The notes under the pieces were generated by a model. The model ran no database searches. It saw only the letters and a list, made by a program, of their open reading frames with translations, and was not told the origin of the DNA. This document shows, piece after piece, positions 1-7,221 of a stretch of DNA of 62,299 nucleotides (the stretch's first letter is position 1; each line of letters opens with the position of its first letter). A program made the position numbers and the translations under genes. Source of the DNA: Methylobacterium ajmalii (GTDB lineage Bacteria > Pseudomonadota > Alphaproteobacteria > Rhizobiales > Beijerinckiaceae); assembly GCF_016613415.1 (NCBI RefSeq), contig NZ_JACWCT010000187.1, positions 1 through 62,299 of the forward strand, in the 5' to 3' direction.

Positions 1-152
1 AGGCTCACGACCGATCGGCGTTTCCACCTGATCGTGTGAGCACCGAAACGTCAGACCAGCATCATCCTACTCACGACCGGTTCCCAAGGAACCGACCCGC
101 AGGGACGACGCCGTCCACGCTTCTCTTTCTCAGATGAACTTGTCAAAGAGCC
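1..152 (-). other. rRNA operon leader with boxA antitermination site
   Basis: Read on the minus strand, 151 to 139 is GCTCTTTGACAAG, close to the E. coli rrn boxA (TGCTCTTTAACAA). It is followed by a segment (about 131 to 109) of the GAGAAAGAGAAGCGTGGACGG type that I recognise from rhizobial and Methylobacterium 16S leaders and 16S-23S spacers. The rest, to base 1, is untranslated-looking leader. No tRNA is visible upstream of boxA on this strand and a promoter-like sequence is present, so a 16S leader is more likely than an internal spacer. The rRNA genes themselves lie outside the window. Confidence 0.6.
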
Positions 153-285
153 GATCCGGTCGAAGCTGGATCTCGACCTTACCGGAAACGAAAAGCAGCG
201 CCGGGTTGCCCTGGCCCTTGCTCGCTCGTCTCGGGGGAGGTTCGGCAGGGCGGCCAGTTCGTCGGCGCCCCGTCGGTGAGCGGCT

Positions 286-313
286 GTCTAAGGGTAGCCG
301 GCTCGACTGTCAA
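286..313 (-). promoter_or_regulatory. Candidate rrn promoter on the minus strand
   Basis: The minus strand shows TTGACA (313-308), a 16-bp spacer and TTAGAC (291-286), followed about 135 bp later by the boxA leader. The perfect -35 and the order promoter-boxA-leader fit an rRNA operon promoter. The 16-bp spacer and imperfect -10 keep confidence moderate. Confidence 0.5.
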
Positions 314-526
314 CACGTCGGGATCCGGGCGAGCGGGCATCGCCGCCCGCCGGCACCCTCATGGACTGGCAAAGGTGTGTCCCGATCGGAGATGGGACGG
401 GCGCGTGGAGCGTCAAGCGTCGGTCGGCGGCCGCGTCGGCGGGGGTCTCGCGGCGCGTGGCCCGGCGGGCGGGCAAGGCCTATGACGGTCCTCGCGCCCC
501 GGAGCGGCCGGGCGAGGAGGATGGGC
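314..526. promoter_or_regulatory. Divergent intergenic region, rrn leader / xoxF
   Basis: This interval separates the minus-strand rrn promoter from the plus-strand dehydrogenase. Open frames run through it only because of the high GC content; none has a plausible ribosome binding site and family match. I see no clear promoter for the dehydrogenase. Confidence 0.35.
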
Positions 527-2296
527 ATGAGATCGATGACGCTGGCGACCCTGCTGCTCGGCCTCGGCCCGGCTTTCGCCGGAGAGGGGGTCCGGGTGGC
601 GCTGCCGACCGTCGATTACGCCAACACGCGCTACTCGCGCCTCGACCGGATCACACCGGACAATGTCGGACGGCTGAAGGTGGCCTGGACCTACTCGACG
701 GGCGTGCTGCGCGGGCACGAGGGCGCGCCGCTCGTCGTCGGCCACATCATGTATGTGCACACGCCGTTCCCCAACACGGTGACGGCCCTCGACCTGAACC
801 AGGACGGCAGGATCCTGTGGCGCTACGCGCCGCGGCAGGATTCGGCGGTGGTCGCGGTGATGTGCTGCGACACGGTCCATCGCGGCCTCGCCTATAAGGA
901 CGGGCGGGTGTTCCTGCAGCTCGCCGACACCACCGTCGTGGCGCTCGAGGCCGAGACCGGGCGGGTGCTGTGGTCGGTCAAGAACGGCGATCCGGCCCGG
1001 GGCGAGACCAACACCGCGGCGGTGATGCCGGTGCGGGACGCCGTGATCGTCGGTCTGTCGGGCGGCGAGTACGGCGCGCGCTGCCACGTCACCGCCTACG
1101 ACCAGGCGACGGGGCGGCGGCTCTGGCGCGCCTACGCCACCGGGCCGGATGCCGAGATGCTGGTCGATCCCGCGAAGACGACGGAGCTCGGGCGCCCGGT
1201 CGGCCCCGATTCGTCGTTGAAGAGCTGGGAGGGCGAGCAGTGGAAGACCGGCGGCGGCTGCGCCTGGGGCTGGTTCTCGTACGATCCCGGCCTCGACCTC
1301 GTCTATTACGGCACCGGCAACCCCTCGACCTGGAACCCGGCGCAGCGGCCGGGCGACAACCGCTGGGCGATGGCGATCGTCGCCCGCGACGCGACCACCG
1401 GCGTGGCGCGCTGGGTCTACCAGATGACGCCGCACGACCAGTGGGACTACGACGGCGTCAACGAGATGATCCTGACCGACCAGGAGGTCGAGGGGCAGAG
1501 GCGCCGGCTCCTCACCCATTTCGACCGCAACGGCTTCGGCTACACCCTCGACCGGGCGACCGGCGCGCTGCTGGTGGCCCAAAAGTTCGATCCGAGCGTG
1601 AACTGGGCCAAGCGCATCGAGCTCGACCCCGCCTCGCCGGCCTATGGCCGCCCGGTGGTGGACGAGCGCTACGCCCCGGGCACGACAGGCGAGGACGAGA
1701 CCGTCACGGGCATCTGCCCGGGCGCGCTCGGCGCCAAGAACCAGCAGCCCGCCGCCTACTCGCCGGCGACCGGCCTGTTCTACGTGCCGACCAACCACAT
1801 GTGCATGGATTACGAGCCGTTCCACGTCACCTACACGCCGGGACAGCCCTATGTCGGGGCGACGCTGACGCTGCATCCGCCGCCGGGCACCGACCGGACC
1901 GGCGCGTTCATCGCCTGGGACAATCTCTTGGGCCGCATCAAGTGGTCGATCCCCGAGCCGTTCTCGGTCTGGTCGGGGGCGCTCGCCACGGCCGGCGGGG
2001 TGGTGTTCTACGGGACCCTCGAAGGCTACCTGAAGGCGGTCGACGCCGTGACGGGACGAGAACTCTACCGCTTCAAGACGCCCTCGGGGATCGTCGGCAA
2101 CGTCACCACCTACATGCATGACGGCCGGCAATACGTGGCGGTGCTCTCCGGCATCGGCGGCTGGGCCGGAATCGGGCTTGCCGCCGGGCTGACCGACCCG
2201 GCCGAGGGCTCGGGGGCGGTCGGCGGCTACGCCGCCTTGTCCCAGTACACCGCCGCGGGCGGGCAATTGACGGTCTTTGCCTTGCCCGAACCCTGA
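527..2296 (+). CDS. xoxF: Lanthanide-type PQQ methanol dehydrogenase (XoxF-like)
   Basis: Periplasmic quinoprotein alcohol dehydrogenase of 589 aa that oxidises methanol or similar alcohols and passes electrons to a cytochrome c. The ATG at 527 follows a GAGGAGG box (514-520) at good spacing and gives a short Sec signal peptide ending near AFA-GE; an upstream extension to 134 has no support. Visible family marks are the vicinal Cys113-Cys114, the metal-site Glu181 and Asn265 region, and the motif WDYDG with Asp307 and Asp309. The second Asp of this DYD motif is the extra lanthanide ligand that separates XoxF/ExaF from calcium MxaF. The C-terminus (GGWAGIGLAAGLTDP..) matches XoxF. No xoxG, xoxJ or pqq genes are in the window, so the electron acceptor and cofactor supply must lie elsewhere. 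Substrate (methanol versus other alcohols) is not decided by sequence. Confidence 0.9.
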   Translation: MRSMTLATLLLGLGPAFAGEGVRVALPTVDYANTRYSRLDRITPDNVGRLKVAWTYSTGVLRGHEGAPLVVGHIMYVHTPFPNTVTALDLNQDGRILWRYAPRQDSAVVAVMCCDTVHRGLAYKDGRVFLQLADTTVVALEAETGRVLWSVKNGDPARGETNTAAVMPVRDAVIVGLSGGEYGARCHVTAYDQATGRRLWRAYATGPDAEMLVDPAKTTELGRPVGPDSSLKSWEGEQWKTGGGCAWGWFSYDPGLDLVYYGTGNPSTWNPAQRPGDNRWAMAIVARDATTGVARWVYQMTPHDQWDYDGVNEMILTDQEVEGQRRRLLTHFDRNGFGYTLDRATGALLVAQKFDPSVNWAKRIELDPASPAYGRPVVDERYAPGTTGEDETVTGICPGALGAKNQQPAAYSPATGLFYVPTNHMCMDYEPFHVTYTPGQPYVGATLTLHPPPGTDRTGAFIAWDNLLGRIKWSIPEPFSVWSGALATAGGVVFYGTLEGYLKAVDAVTGRELYRFKTPSGIVGNVTTYMHDGRQYVAVLSGIGGWAGIGLAAGLTDPAEGSGAVGGYAALSQYTAAGGQLTVFALPEP

Positions 2297-2351
2297 CGCG
2301 GAGCGGCCGGACGCCTTATTCTCTCGGGATCACCGACCGGGAGGGTCTTCG

Positions 2352-3560
2352 ATGCGGATGAGGTTGGTGCTCCTGGGGCTGATCGCCGGCCCGGCCGCCC
2401 TGGCGCAGCCGGCACCCGAGGCGCCGCCCGCGATGGCCGAGTGCCTGGCCGGCCTCGTCGCCAAGGCGCGGGAGCAGGGAGTGACGCCGACCCTGGCGGA
2501 GGCGCAGCTCTCCGGGCTCACCGCCGATCCGGACGTCGTCGCGGCGACGGGACGCCAGGCGGAGTTCGAGAAGCCGGTCTGGGCCTATCTCGACGCCGCG
2601 GTGAGCGAGGAGGCGGTGACCGACGGCCGGGCGAAGCTCGTCTCGGAGGCGCGCCTGCCGGCGGTCGAGGCATCGACCGGCGTCGACCGGCACGTGCTGG
2701 TGGCGATCTGGGGCATCGAATCGGGCTACGGCAGCGTGCTCACTGATCCCCGCAAGGTCCGGCCGGTGGTTCGCTCGCTCGCCACCCTCACCTGCGCCGG
2801 GGGGCCGCGGGTCGGCACCTGGACCGAGGAGCTGGTGGCGGCCCTGCGGATCCTCGATCTCGGCCGCACCAGCCCGGACCGCCTGACCGGCTCCTGGGCC
2901 GGCGCCATGGGCCACACCCAGTTCATGCCGACGACGTACCTGCGCCACGCCGTCGATTTCGACGGCGACGGCCGGGCCGACATCTGGACCTCGGCGCCGG
3001 ACGCGCTCGCCTCGACGGGGCAGTACCTGCGGACCTTGGGGTGGCGGCCCGGGGAGGGCTGGGGCGGCGAGGTGCTGCTGCCCTCGGGGTTCGACTATCG
3101 CCTCGCCGACGAGACGACGATGCGGACGCTGGCCGAGTGGCGCACCCTCGGGCTCGCGCCGGCCGGCCGGCCGATCGGCGCGGACGGCGATACCGCGCGC
3201 CTCGTCCTGCCGGCCGGCGCGAAGGGCCCGGCCTTCCTGCTGCGCCCGAACTTTTCGGCGCTGCTCGGCTACAACGCCGCCTTCTCGTACGCGCTGGCGG
3301 TGGCGCATCTCTCAGACCGGCTGCGGGGCGAGCCGGGCTTCGTGCGGCCCTGGCCCCGGGACGACCGGCCGCTCGCCCGCGACGAGCGGCGGGAGATCCA
3401 GGCGCTCCTGGAGGCGAAGGGCCATCCGGCCGGCGGAGTGGACGGGCGGATCGGCCCGCTCAGCCGGGCGGCGATCCGCGCCTGGCAGGCCGAGGCCGGG
3501 CTCGTGCCCGACGGCTACGCCGATTCCGGACTGCTCGACCGGCTGCGCGCCGCGCGCTGA
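2352..3560 (+). CDS. Lytic murein transglycosylase, MltB/GH103 type, with peptidoglycan-binding domain
   Basis: 402-aa exported enzyme that cleaves the MurNAc-GlcNAc bond of peptidoglycan to form 1,6-anhydroMurNAc ends. The N-terminus MRMRLVLLGLIAGPAALAQP is a signal peptide. The ATG at 2352 has a GGGAGGGTC-like box just upstream. The GH103 domain covers about residues 30-320 and holds WGIESGYG with candidate catalytic Glu123, and the SWAGAMGHTQFMPTTY block near residue 190. A C-terminal peptidoglycan-binding helix bundle (about 340-400, with DGRIGPLSRAAIRAWQ) completes the usual layout. It starts 55 bp after xoxF on the same strand, but the functions are unrelated and co-transcription is unproven. 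There is no Cys at the end of the leader, so it is a soluble periplasmic form rather than a lipoprotein. Confidence 0.92.
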   Translation: MRMRLVLLGLIAGPAALAQPAPEAPPAMAECLAGLVAKAREQGVTPTLAEAQLSGLTADPDVVAATGRQAEFEKPVWAYLDAAVSEEAVTDGRAKLVSEARLPAVEASTGVDRHVLVAIWGIESGYGSVLTDPRKVRPVVRSLATLTCAGGPRVGTWTEELVAALRILDLGRTSPDRLTGSWAGAMGHTQFMPTTYLRHAVDFDGDGRADIWTSAPDALASTGQYLRTLGWRPGEGWGGEVLLPSGFDYRLADETTMRTLAEWRTLGLAPAGRPIGADGDTARLVLPAGAKGPAFLLRPNFSALLGYNAAFSYALAVAHLSDRLRGEPGFVRPWPRDDRPLARDERREIQALLEAKGHPAGGVDGRIGPLSRAAIRAWQAEAGLVPDGYADSGLLDRLRAAR

Positions 3561-3766
3561 TCCGGCGGCGGCGGCACGATCGCGATTCGGCTCCAACGCA
3601 CGATTCGGCCCGTCGGTCCCAGCGCGATCGACGCGAAGCGCCTGACTCCTGTGGAGAAAAGGTTGTCGACTCCTGAATCGGAGGGCCCGGGGCTTAACGC
3701 TTGACTCCCCGTCCACCGAGCCGGCCAAACTACGCTCACAAGCTCGGATGAGGCTGGAAAGCGTAG

Positions 3767-4975
3767 ATGTCGAAGGCTGTCGAAAGTCGAATCGCCGGGC
3801 GGAGGTCATCCTCCGCCGCGTCGTTCGATGCCGTGATCGCGGCCCATGCCGACGCGCTGTCGCGCCAGATCGGCGAGGTGCGCGAGCGCCTCGGCCCTCC
3901 GGCGGCGCGGCGCGAATTGCGGCGCTTTCCCACCGGCGAGGCGGCGCGCCTCATCGGCATCACCGACGCCTACCTGCGCCAGCTGATCCTGTCGGACGAG
4001 GGGCTGGAGCCCGAGAAGGGCCCGGCGGGCCGGCGGCAATTCACCCTGGCGCAGATCAACGACGTGCGCCGGCACCTGGCGCGGACGCGGCCGGGCTACC
4101 TGCGCCACCGCCGGACCGGCGAGCACCTGCAGGTCCTGGCGGTGACGAACGTCAAGGGCCGCTCGGGCAAGACCACGGTGGCGGCGCACCTGGCGCAGTA
4201 CCTGGCGCTGCAGGGCTACCGGGTGCTCGCGGTCGACCTCGACCCGCAGGCGGCGCTGTCGGGCCTGTTCGGCTGCCGGCCGGAGCTCGACGTCGGCGTG
4301 AGCCAGACCCTCTACGGGGCGGTGCGGCGCGACGGCGGCGAGCGCCCGCTCGGCGAGATCGTGCGCCCGACCCATTTTCCCGGCATCGACCTCGTGCCCG
4401 GCCATCTCGAGCTGATGGCCTGCGAGCATGGGGGCCCGCTCTCGGCGGCGATGCCGGAGGGCGCGGTCGGCCGCGTCGCCGAGGCCCTGGCGGGGGTCTC
4501 CGGCCGCTACGACGTCGTGGTGGTCGATTGCGCGCCGCAGCTCGGGGTCCTCACCCTCGGGGCGCTCTGCGCGGCGACCGGCATCCTGGTGACCGTGCAG
4601 CCGCAGATGCTCGACCTCGCCGGCATGTCCGGCTCGCTGCGGATGACCGCCGACCTGCTCGGCGCCGTGCGCGAGGCCGGGGGCGACCTGCGTCACGACT
4701 TCCTGCGCTACCTCGTCACCCGCTACGAGCCGAATGACGGGCCGCAGACCCAGATCGTCGGGCTGTTGCGGGCGCTCTTCGGCGAACAGGTGATGACCCA
4801 TGCGGTGCCGCTCGCCTGCGCGATCGCGCAGGCCGGCGCCTCGGGTCGGACCCTCTACGAGGCCGGCCGCGAGGGCGCGACGCGCCAAGCCTACGACCGG
4901 GCGGTCGAGGCGCTGGATGCGGTCAATGCCGAGATTGCCGGCGAGATCGTCAGGGCCTGGGGGAGGGCGGCGTGA
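3767..4975 (+). CDS. repA: Plasmid partitioning ATPase RepA (repABC class)
   Basis: 402-aa ParA-type ATPase, the normal length for RepA of repABC replicons. In that family it segregates the replicon with RepB and autorepresses the operon. A helix-turn-helix region sits near residues 55-80 (RLIGITDAYLRQLILSDEG). The deviant Walker A is at 129-137 (VKGRSGKTT); Lys130 and Lys135 are kept, but the usual KGG is KGR. A Walker A' Asp follows at VDLDPQ. Start ATG 3767 begins MSKAVESRIAGRR, as expected for the family. No repB follows: the next gene is repC after a 282-bp gap. RepA would therefore need an adaptor from elsewhere or act differently from classical RepA. Confidence 0.9.
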   Translation: MSKAVESRIAGRRSSSAASFDAVIAAHADALSRQIGEVRERLGPPAARRELRRFPTGEAARLIGITDAYLRQLILSDEGLEPEKGPAGRRQFTLAQINDVRRHLARTRPGYLRHRRTGEHLQVLAVTNVKGRSGKTTVAAHLAQYLALQGYRVLAVDLDPQAALSGLFGCRPELDVGVSQTLYGAVRRDGGERPLGEIVRPTHFPGIDLVPGHLELMACEHGGPLSAAMPEGAVGRVAEALAGVSGRYDVVVVDCAPQLGVLTLGALCAATGILVTVQPQMLDLAGMSGSLRMTADLLGAVREAGGDLRHDFLRYLVTRYEPNDGPQTQIVGLLRALFGEQVMTHAVPLACAIAQAGASGRTLYEAGREGATRQAYDRAVEALDAVNAEIAGEIVRAWGRAA

Positions 4976-4993
4976 GCCGGGCTCCCTCGTCCG

Positions 4994-5030
4994 CCAAGAT
5001 CTTGGGCAAGATCTCGGTCAAGATCTCGCT
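4994..5030. repeat. Three 12-bp iterons, the first inside a perfect palindrome
   Basis: CAAGATCT occurs at 4995, 5007 and 5019, an exact 12-bp period, with variable 4-bp linkers. The first copy is part of the perfect 12-bp palindrome CCAAGATCTTGG (4994-5005). Position directly after repA, and turn-plus spacing near one helical repeat, suggest a protein binding array such as a centromere-like partition site or replication operator. This is inference; it does not match the usual repABC parS consensus GTTNNCNGCNNAAC. Confidence 0.6.
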
Positions 5031-5117
5031 CAGGTGAGAATCAGGCCACCCAGCCCGGTTTAACCCCGCCCCAGGCGGTTCCACTCACGCAAACCCAGAA
5101 AGGATCGATCCGGCAAA

Positions 5118-5170
5118 AGAAAAAGGCCCCCGAAGCGACGCCCCGGAAGCCCTTCTCTTAGTGCCTGGCA
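5118..5170 (-). ncRNA. Candidate ctRNA (incA-like antisense RNA) controlling repC
   Basis: The minus strand has TTGACA (5204-5199), a 17-bp spacer and TTCTCT (5181-5176), predicting a start near 5168-5170. About 20 nt later comes a 12-bp stem (5151-5125, loop GTC, several G-U pairs) followed by a T-rich tract TTTTTCTTTT. The G-U pairs are pairs only in the minus-strand RNA, so the structure evolved for that direction. The resulting RNA is about 50 nt, like the small ctRNA of repABC plasmids, and lies antisense to the repC leader. In that family it causes premature termination or occlusion of repC translation and sets copy number and incompatibility. Confidence 0.7.
5125..5151 (-). terminator. 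Rho-independent terminator of the ctRNA
   Basis: Minus-strand stem GGCTTCCGGGGC / GCTTCGGGGGCC with a 3-nt loop, closed by G-U wobble at four positions, followed by TTTTTCTTTT (5124-5115). Confidence 0.75.
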
Positions 5171-5175
5171 GCCTG

Positions 5176-5204
5176 AGAGAATCAAATCCGGCACATTCTG
5201 TCAA
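5176..5204 (-). promoter_or_regulatory. Leftward ctRNA promoter
   Basis: Consensus -35 TTGACA at 5204-5199, 17-bp spacer, -10 TTCTCT at 5181-5176. A strong -35 is typical of repABC ctRNA promoters; the -10 is weak. Confidence 0.6.
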
Positions 5205-5257
5205 GCGTGGCGCCGATTCGGCGAACCCTTTTCTGTTGCCTGACGACAGGCACAGCC

Positions 5258-6544
5258 ATGTCCCAGACCCAACCGACGACGCCCTTCGGGCGGCGGCCGT
5301 TGTCGCTCGCCATGATGGCGGCGCAGGCGGCGGCGAAAGCGTGCCCGGACGAGGCCGCCAGCCACAAATGGCGGACCTTCCGCAACCTGACCGAAGCGAA
5401 GGCCCGCCTCGGTATCGGAGACCGGGCGCTCGCCGTCCTGTCGGCGCTCCTGAGCTTCCACCCCGAGACCGCCCTGACCCCGGGCGCCGACCTGGTGGTG
5501 TTTCCCTCCAACCGTGAATTGTCGGTGCGCGCCCATGGCCCGTCGCCGACGACGCTTCGGCGGGCGCTGACGCAGCTCGTCGAGGCCGGCCTGGTGATCC
5601 GCCGCGACAGCCCCAACGGCAAGCGCTACGCGAGGCGCGGCGAGGGTGGCCGGATCGAGCAGGCGTTCGGCTTCGACCTCGCGCCGCTCGTCGCGAGGGC
5701 CGCCGAGTTCGAGGCGCTGGCCGGCGAGGTGCGGGCGGCCGCCAAGGCACGGGCGCTCCTGCGCGAGGAGATCTCGCTCCTGCGCCGCGACATCACGAAG
5801 ATCGTCGCCTTCGCCCGCGCGGAGGGGCTGGCAGGCGCCTGGGACGCGGTCGAGGCTCATCTCGCGGGAGAAGGCGCGATGCCGCCGCGCTCGGCCGGCA
5901 ACGCGGCTCTGGCCGAGATCGCCTGCGGGTTGCGGGATTTGCGGGCGGAAGTGAATAAGTGCCTGGCGGAATCGCTGGAATTCGGAAAAACGGGCGCCAG
6001 TGAGTCCCAGATCGGCTGCCACCATCAGAGTTCAAAACCTGAGTCTTTCCAGAATCTTGAACGGGGTTTGCGGGGACAGGAGACGGATCCCGGGGAGACC
6101 GGACCCGACACCGTGGTGCCGCCGACGCGGGTGCTGCCGTTGAGGCTCGTCCTCGAGGCCTGCCCGGATGTCGGGGCTTACGCCCGGCACGGGATCGGAC
6201 ATTGGCGCGACTTTCTCGGCGCGGCGTTGCTGGCGCGGGCGAGCCTCGGCATCGGACCGACGGTCTGGACCGGGGCGGTGGGCGTCATGGGCGAAGAGAC
6301 GGCGGCAATCGTCGTCGCGGCGATCCTCCAGCGCGGGACCGCCATCGCGGCGCCGGGAGCCTACCTGCGCGACCTGACCGACAAGGCGCAGGAAGGACGG
6401 TTCTCGCCCTGGCCGATGGTGATGGCCTTGTGGCGGGCCCGCCAGGAGGTCATTGCACCGGCCGACGTGCCGTTCGCGGGTCGCCTGTCCGAATCGGCGA
6501 GAGGTCCGGGGCGGCGTGCCGGACCGGAGCGATCGTGGGGATGA
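5258..6544 (+). CDS. repC: Replication initiation protein RepC
   Basis: 428-aa initiator of the repABC class, which binds an origin inside its own gene. ATG 5258 opens MSQTQPTTPFGRRPLSLAMM, a family-typical start; a GTG at 5207 in frame lies inside the ctRNA promoter and is unlikely. The N-terminal half (about 30-160) carries the winged-helix region, with FPSNRELSVRAHGPSPTTLRRALTQL visible. A more variable, AT-richer linker (about codons 230-270) precedes the conserved C-terminal domain (about 290-420). It is normal RepC length and intact. It sits alone after repA without repB, and the antisense RNA lies in its leader, so expression is probably set by that RNA. Confidence 0.92.
   Translation: MSQTQPTTPFGRRPLSLAMMAAQAAAKACPDEAASHKWRTFRNLTEAKARLGIGDRALAVLSALLSFHPETALTPGADLVVFPSNRELSVRAHGPSPTTLRRALTQLVEAGLVIRRDSPNGKRYARRGEGGRIEQAFGFDLAPLVARAAEFEALAGEVRAAAKARALLREEISLLRRDITKIVAFARAEGLAGAWDAVEAHLAGEGAMPPRSAGNAALAEIACGLRDLRAEVNKCLAESLEFGKTGASESQIGCHHQSSKPESFQNLERGLRGQETDPGETGPDTVVPPTRVLPLRLVLEACPDVGAYARHGIGHWRDFLGAALLARASLGIGPTVWTGAVGVMGEETAAIVVAAILQRGTAIAAPGAYLRDLTDKAQEGRFSPWPMVMALWRARQEVIAPADVPFAGRLSESARGPGRRAGPERSWG
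5950..6070. other. AT-richer stretch inside repC, candidate oriV
   Basis: Within repC the composition falls sharply from the surrounding GC, with runs such as GTGAATAAGTGCC, GGAATTCGGAAAAACG and GTTCAAAACCTGAGTC. In repABC replicons the origin maps to an AT-rich part of repC at about this place. Function is inferred from position only. Confidence 0.45.
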
Positions 6545-6566
6545 GCGGCCGGACGCCGGATAATAT

Positions 6567-6580
6567 GTTGCGCTCGCAAC
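6567..6580. promoter_or_regulatory. MarR-type operator palindrome
   Basis: GTTGCGCTCGCAAC is a perfect 6-2-6 inverted repeat flanked by AT-rich bases (TAATAT, TTCATATA) just upstream of the MarR gene. Its size and place fit an autoregulatory operator that overlaps the promoter. Confidence 0.65.
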
Positions 6581-6632
6581 TTCATATAGGGTGCGAACCC
6601 GCTCAAGCGCCGTGGAGGCGAACGCGAAGCCG

Positions 6633-7085
6633 ATGGACCGCCTGAACCTGCTCGCCTTCTCGCCGTTCCGGCTCAACCGGCTCGCCAGCGAGTTCAGCAA
6701 CGCGCTGGCCGCCGACTACGCGCGGTTCGGGATCGACATCCCGGAATGGCGGGTGCTGGCGACGCTGGGGCAGCACGCGGAGCCGCGCAGCGCGGCCTAC
6801 GTCGTGCGGTGCACCCGCACCCACAAATCGCGGATCAGCCGGGCCGTCGGGCACCTGATCGAACTCGGCCTGGTCGCCCGGCGGGAGAGCGGCGACGACC
6901 GGCGCGAGATGATGCTGGAGCTCACGCCGCAGGGGCGCCAGACCTATGCCGAGCTGGTGCCGATCCTGCTCGCGCGCGAGGCCAAGCTCCTGTCCGGGCT
7001 CAGCGAGGCGCAGAGACGGGATTTCGACCGGCTGCTCGGGGCGCTGGAGGAGTCGCTCGGTCTGGTGCGGGAGAGGGAGGAGTGA
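6633..7085 (+). CDS. MarR family transcriptional regulator
   Basis: About 150-aa dimeric winged-helix repressor. The recognition region is near SAAYVVRCTRTHKSRISRAVGHLIELGLV, followed by the wing RRESGDDRREMMLELTPQG, both canonical. Start choice is uncertain: ATG 6633 gives MDRLNLLAFSPFRLNRLAS, which is the usual family N-terminus; in-frame GTGs at 6591 and 6612 would add up to 14 residues. The palindrome at 6567-6580 suggests autoregulation. A related imperfect dyad lies in front of hmgA (40401), so homogentisate genes are a possible remote target, but the ligand is unknown. The next gene on the plus strand is over 490 bp away. Confidence 0.88.
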   Translation: MDRLNLLAFSPFRLNRLASEFSNALAADYARFGIDIPEWRVLATLGQHAEPRSAAYVVRCTRTHKSRISRAVGHLIELGLVARRESGDDRREMMLELTPQGRQTYAELVPILLAREAKLLSGLSEAQRRDFDRLLGALEESLGLVREREE

Positions 7086-7095
7086 GCGCGGCGCG

Positions 7096-7221
7096 CTACC
7101 GCAGGATCGCGTCGATCCGCGCCACGTAGGCGGTGAGGGCGACGAAAACCGCGATCGTCAGGGTGTTCCAGGCGAGGATGCGGCCGCGGTCGACCAGGGT
7201 ACGGGCCTTCACGGCGGGCAT
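7096..7221 (-). CDS. 41-aa single-pass membrane peptide
   Basis: ATG 7221 with a GAGGAG box about 9 bp upstream on the minus strand encodes MPAVKARTLVDRGRILAWN, then a hydrophobic helix (about residues 19-34, LTIAVFVALTAYV) and a short charged tail. It is convergent with the MarR gene, ending 10 bp from it. I do not recognise a family. The good ribosome binding site, basic N-terminus and clean single transmembrane segment argue for a real small protein. Confidence 0.55.
   Translation of the reverse strand: MPAVKARTLVDRGRILAWNTLTIAVFVALTAYVARIDAILR

Larger units (their letters stand above)
4976..5257. promoter_or_regulatory. repA-repC intergenic control region
   Basis: In repABC replicons the region in front of repC holds the counter-transcribed RNA. 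Here it holds, in order, three 12-bp iterons (4994-5030), a Rho-independent terminator pointing left (5118-5151), a leftward promoter (5176-5204) and the repC translation start. There is no room for or trace of repB. Confidence 0.7.

Noticed and set aside
134..526. N-terminal extension of the XoxF frame
   Set aside because: It crosses the rrn leader, lacks a ribosome site and precedes a clear signal peptide with its own GAGGAGG box.
413..2266. Long minus-strand open frame (617 codons) opposite xoxF
   Set aside because: An antisense shadow caused by high GC; its Arg/Gly/Pro-rich translation matches no family.
3690..3740. repA promoter TTGACT ... AAACTA
   Set aside because: The spacer is about 20 bp, too long to support a sigma-70 call.
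5207..5257. GTG start for repC
   Set aside because: It lies within the ctRNA promoter, and MSQTQPTT from 5258 is the family-like N-terminus.
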